A stretch of 13,482 nt of DNA from Dehalococcoidales bacterium (GTDB taxonomy: Bacteria; Chloroflexota; Dehalococcoidia; Dehalococcoidales; RBG-16-60-22), in contig DAOWCR010000016.1 in the NCBI GenBank assembly GCA_030639445.1, positions 1-13,482 on the forward strand, in the 5' to 3' direction. How positions within the stretch are numbered: position 1 is the stretch's first letter; each line of letters begins with the position of its first letter. A model generated the notes under the pieces. It was not told where the DNA came from. It made no database searches and was given only the letters and a program-made list of their open reading frames with translations. This document shows, one piece after another, positions 12,888-13,482 of this stretch. The translations under genes and the position numbers were made by a program.

Positions 12888-13482
12888 CTATTCCGCCTTA
12901 CTCCCGGTCTTCACCCACCGTATCCTCATGACAAACAGGGGCACCGCGATACCCAGAACGATGGCGGCGATTACCTGGGCCTGGTGCAGGCCGAAGAGAA
13001 AAGACGTTCCTTCCCGCAGAAAATCAGTGCCCAGGCGCCATACCGAGTACAGGCTGAGATAGGTCAGGTACAGCGAGCCGTCGGGCTTAAGCCGGCCTCT
13101 CAGTTTAACCAGCACGCCAAAAACTATCAGGTTCCAGATTATCTCGTAGGCCACCGTTGGGTGGGTTGCCACCCCTATAGGGCAAAGGCTATTAGGATGA
13201 GTATAGACTATGCCCCACGGGAGCAGGGTCTCGACTCCATAGCAGCAGCCGTTCAGCAGGCAGCCGACCCGGCCCACGGCCTGCGCCAAGATAATGCCCG
13301 GCGCGATCACATCCGCCAGATAACCGAACTGAACCTGGCTGAACCGGCTGTAAATCCAGACGCCCAGGGTGGCCCCCAGGACAGCGCCATAGGCGGTCAG
13401 GCCGCCGCCGCCGATTATCTGTCCCGGGTTCTGGCCGTAGTATTCCCATTGGTCAATAACGTGCAGCAGCCTGGCGGAGACC
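12888..13482 (-). CDS. lgt: Prolipoprotein diacylglyceryl transferase (5' end outside window)
   Basis: The frame is open to the right edge, giving 197 visible residues of a multi-pass membrane enzyme that moves diacylglycerol from phosphatidylglycerol to the lipobox cysteine of prolipoproteins, the first step of lipoprotein maturation. Visible Lgt features in order: GGLTAYGA near the start of the visible part, the signature GRVGCLLNGCCYG containing the essential arginine-asparagine pair, HPTVAYE, and RLGTDFLREG towards the C-terminus, with hydrophobic helices between. Full-length Lgt is usually about 260-290 residues, so some 60-90 are missing. A GTG at 13308-13310 is an internal valine codon, not the start, because conserved Lgt sequence continues upstream of it. 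It would act on the dctP product, among others. Confidence 0.92.
   Translation of the reverse strand, partial: VSARLLHVIDQWEYYGQNPGQIIGGGGLTAYGAVLGATLGVWIYSRFSQVQFGYLADVIAPGIILAQAVGRVGCLLNGCCYGVETLLPWGIVYTHPNSLCPIGVATHPTVAYEIIWNLIVFGVLVKLRGRLKPDGSLYLTYLSLYSVWRLGTDFLREGTSFLFGLHQAQVIAAIVLGIAVPLFVMRIRWVKTGSKAE

Noticed and set aside
13308..13310. GTG as the start codon of lgt
   Set aside because: The same frame continues upstream to the window edge with recognisable Lgt sequence including GGLTAYGA, so the true start lies outside the window.
1..13482. CRISPR array, tRNA, rRNA, insertion sequence or prophage
   Set aside because: No spaced direct repeats with unique spacers, no cloverleaf or rRNA sequence, and no transposase, integrase or phage gene were found on either strand.

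Overview
The window reads as ordinary bacterial chromosome, at a rough guess 50-55% GC, with no mobile element, rRNA, tRNA or CRISPR array that I can see. The best taxonomic clue is the TRAP solute-binding lipoprotein: its lipobox cysteine is followed by 21 Pro-Ala repeats, a linker style typical of Chloroflexota, especially Dehalococcoidia and related subsurface lineages. Assignment to Chloroflexota is inference, not proof.

Layout, left to right. The 5' end of an unrecognised membrane protein gene (minus, cut by the window edge) lies behind a PPC/DUF296 gene (minus). A divergent promoter region with a small inverted repeat separates DUF296 from a plus-strand oxidoreductase of the D-apionate oxidoisomerase (ApnO)/PGDH_C type. 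Converging on it is a long minus-strand run that reads, in transcription order from 8872 down to 1840: TRAP solute-binding protein (dctP), TRAP small permease (dctQ), TRAP large permease (dctM), a zinc-dependent threonine/polyol-dehydrogenase-like enzyme, two short-chain dehydrogenases and a DUF6282-type amidohydrolase-like protein. This looks like one uptake-plus-catabolism operon. A strong hairpin sits between dctP and dctQ, and a 148-bp gap separates dctM from the enzyme genes.

The 432-bp region upstream of dctP is divergent with an acetamidase/formamidase-family gene. It carries four exact copies of the octamer TTTGTCAA (three in one orientation, one inverted) at roughly 32- or 63-bp spacing, and promoter-like hexamers facing both ways. 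A small cupin gene converges on the formamidase gene. Divergent from the cupin is an MFS transporter with an excellent sigma-70-type promoter. The window ends with a minus-strand pair: prolipoprotein diacylglyceryl transferase (lgt, 5' end cut off) followed 4 bp later by an inositol-monophosphatase-like gene whose DPxDGT motif reads DPLAGT.

Functional reading: the TRAP system should import an organic, probably carboxylated, solute using an ion gradient. The NAD-type dehydrogenases (one MDR, two SDRs, one ApnO-like) and the amidohydrolase-like enzyme would oxidise, rearrange or cleave it. The substrate cannot be read from sequence. The known partners of apionate catabolism (lactonase, kinase, RuBisCO-like protein) are not in the window, so a sugar-acid or hydroxy-acid pathway different from the described ones is the most interesting possibility.
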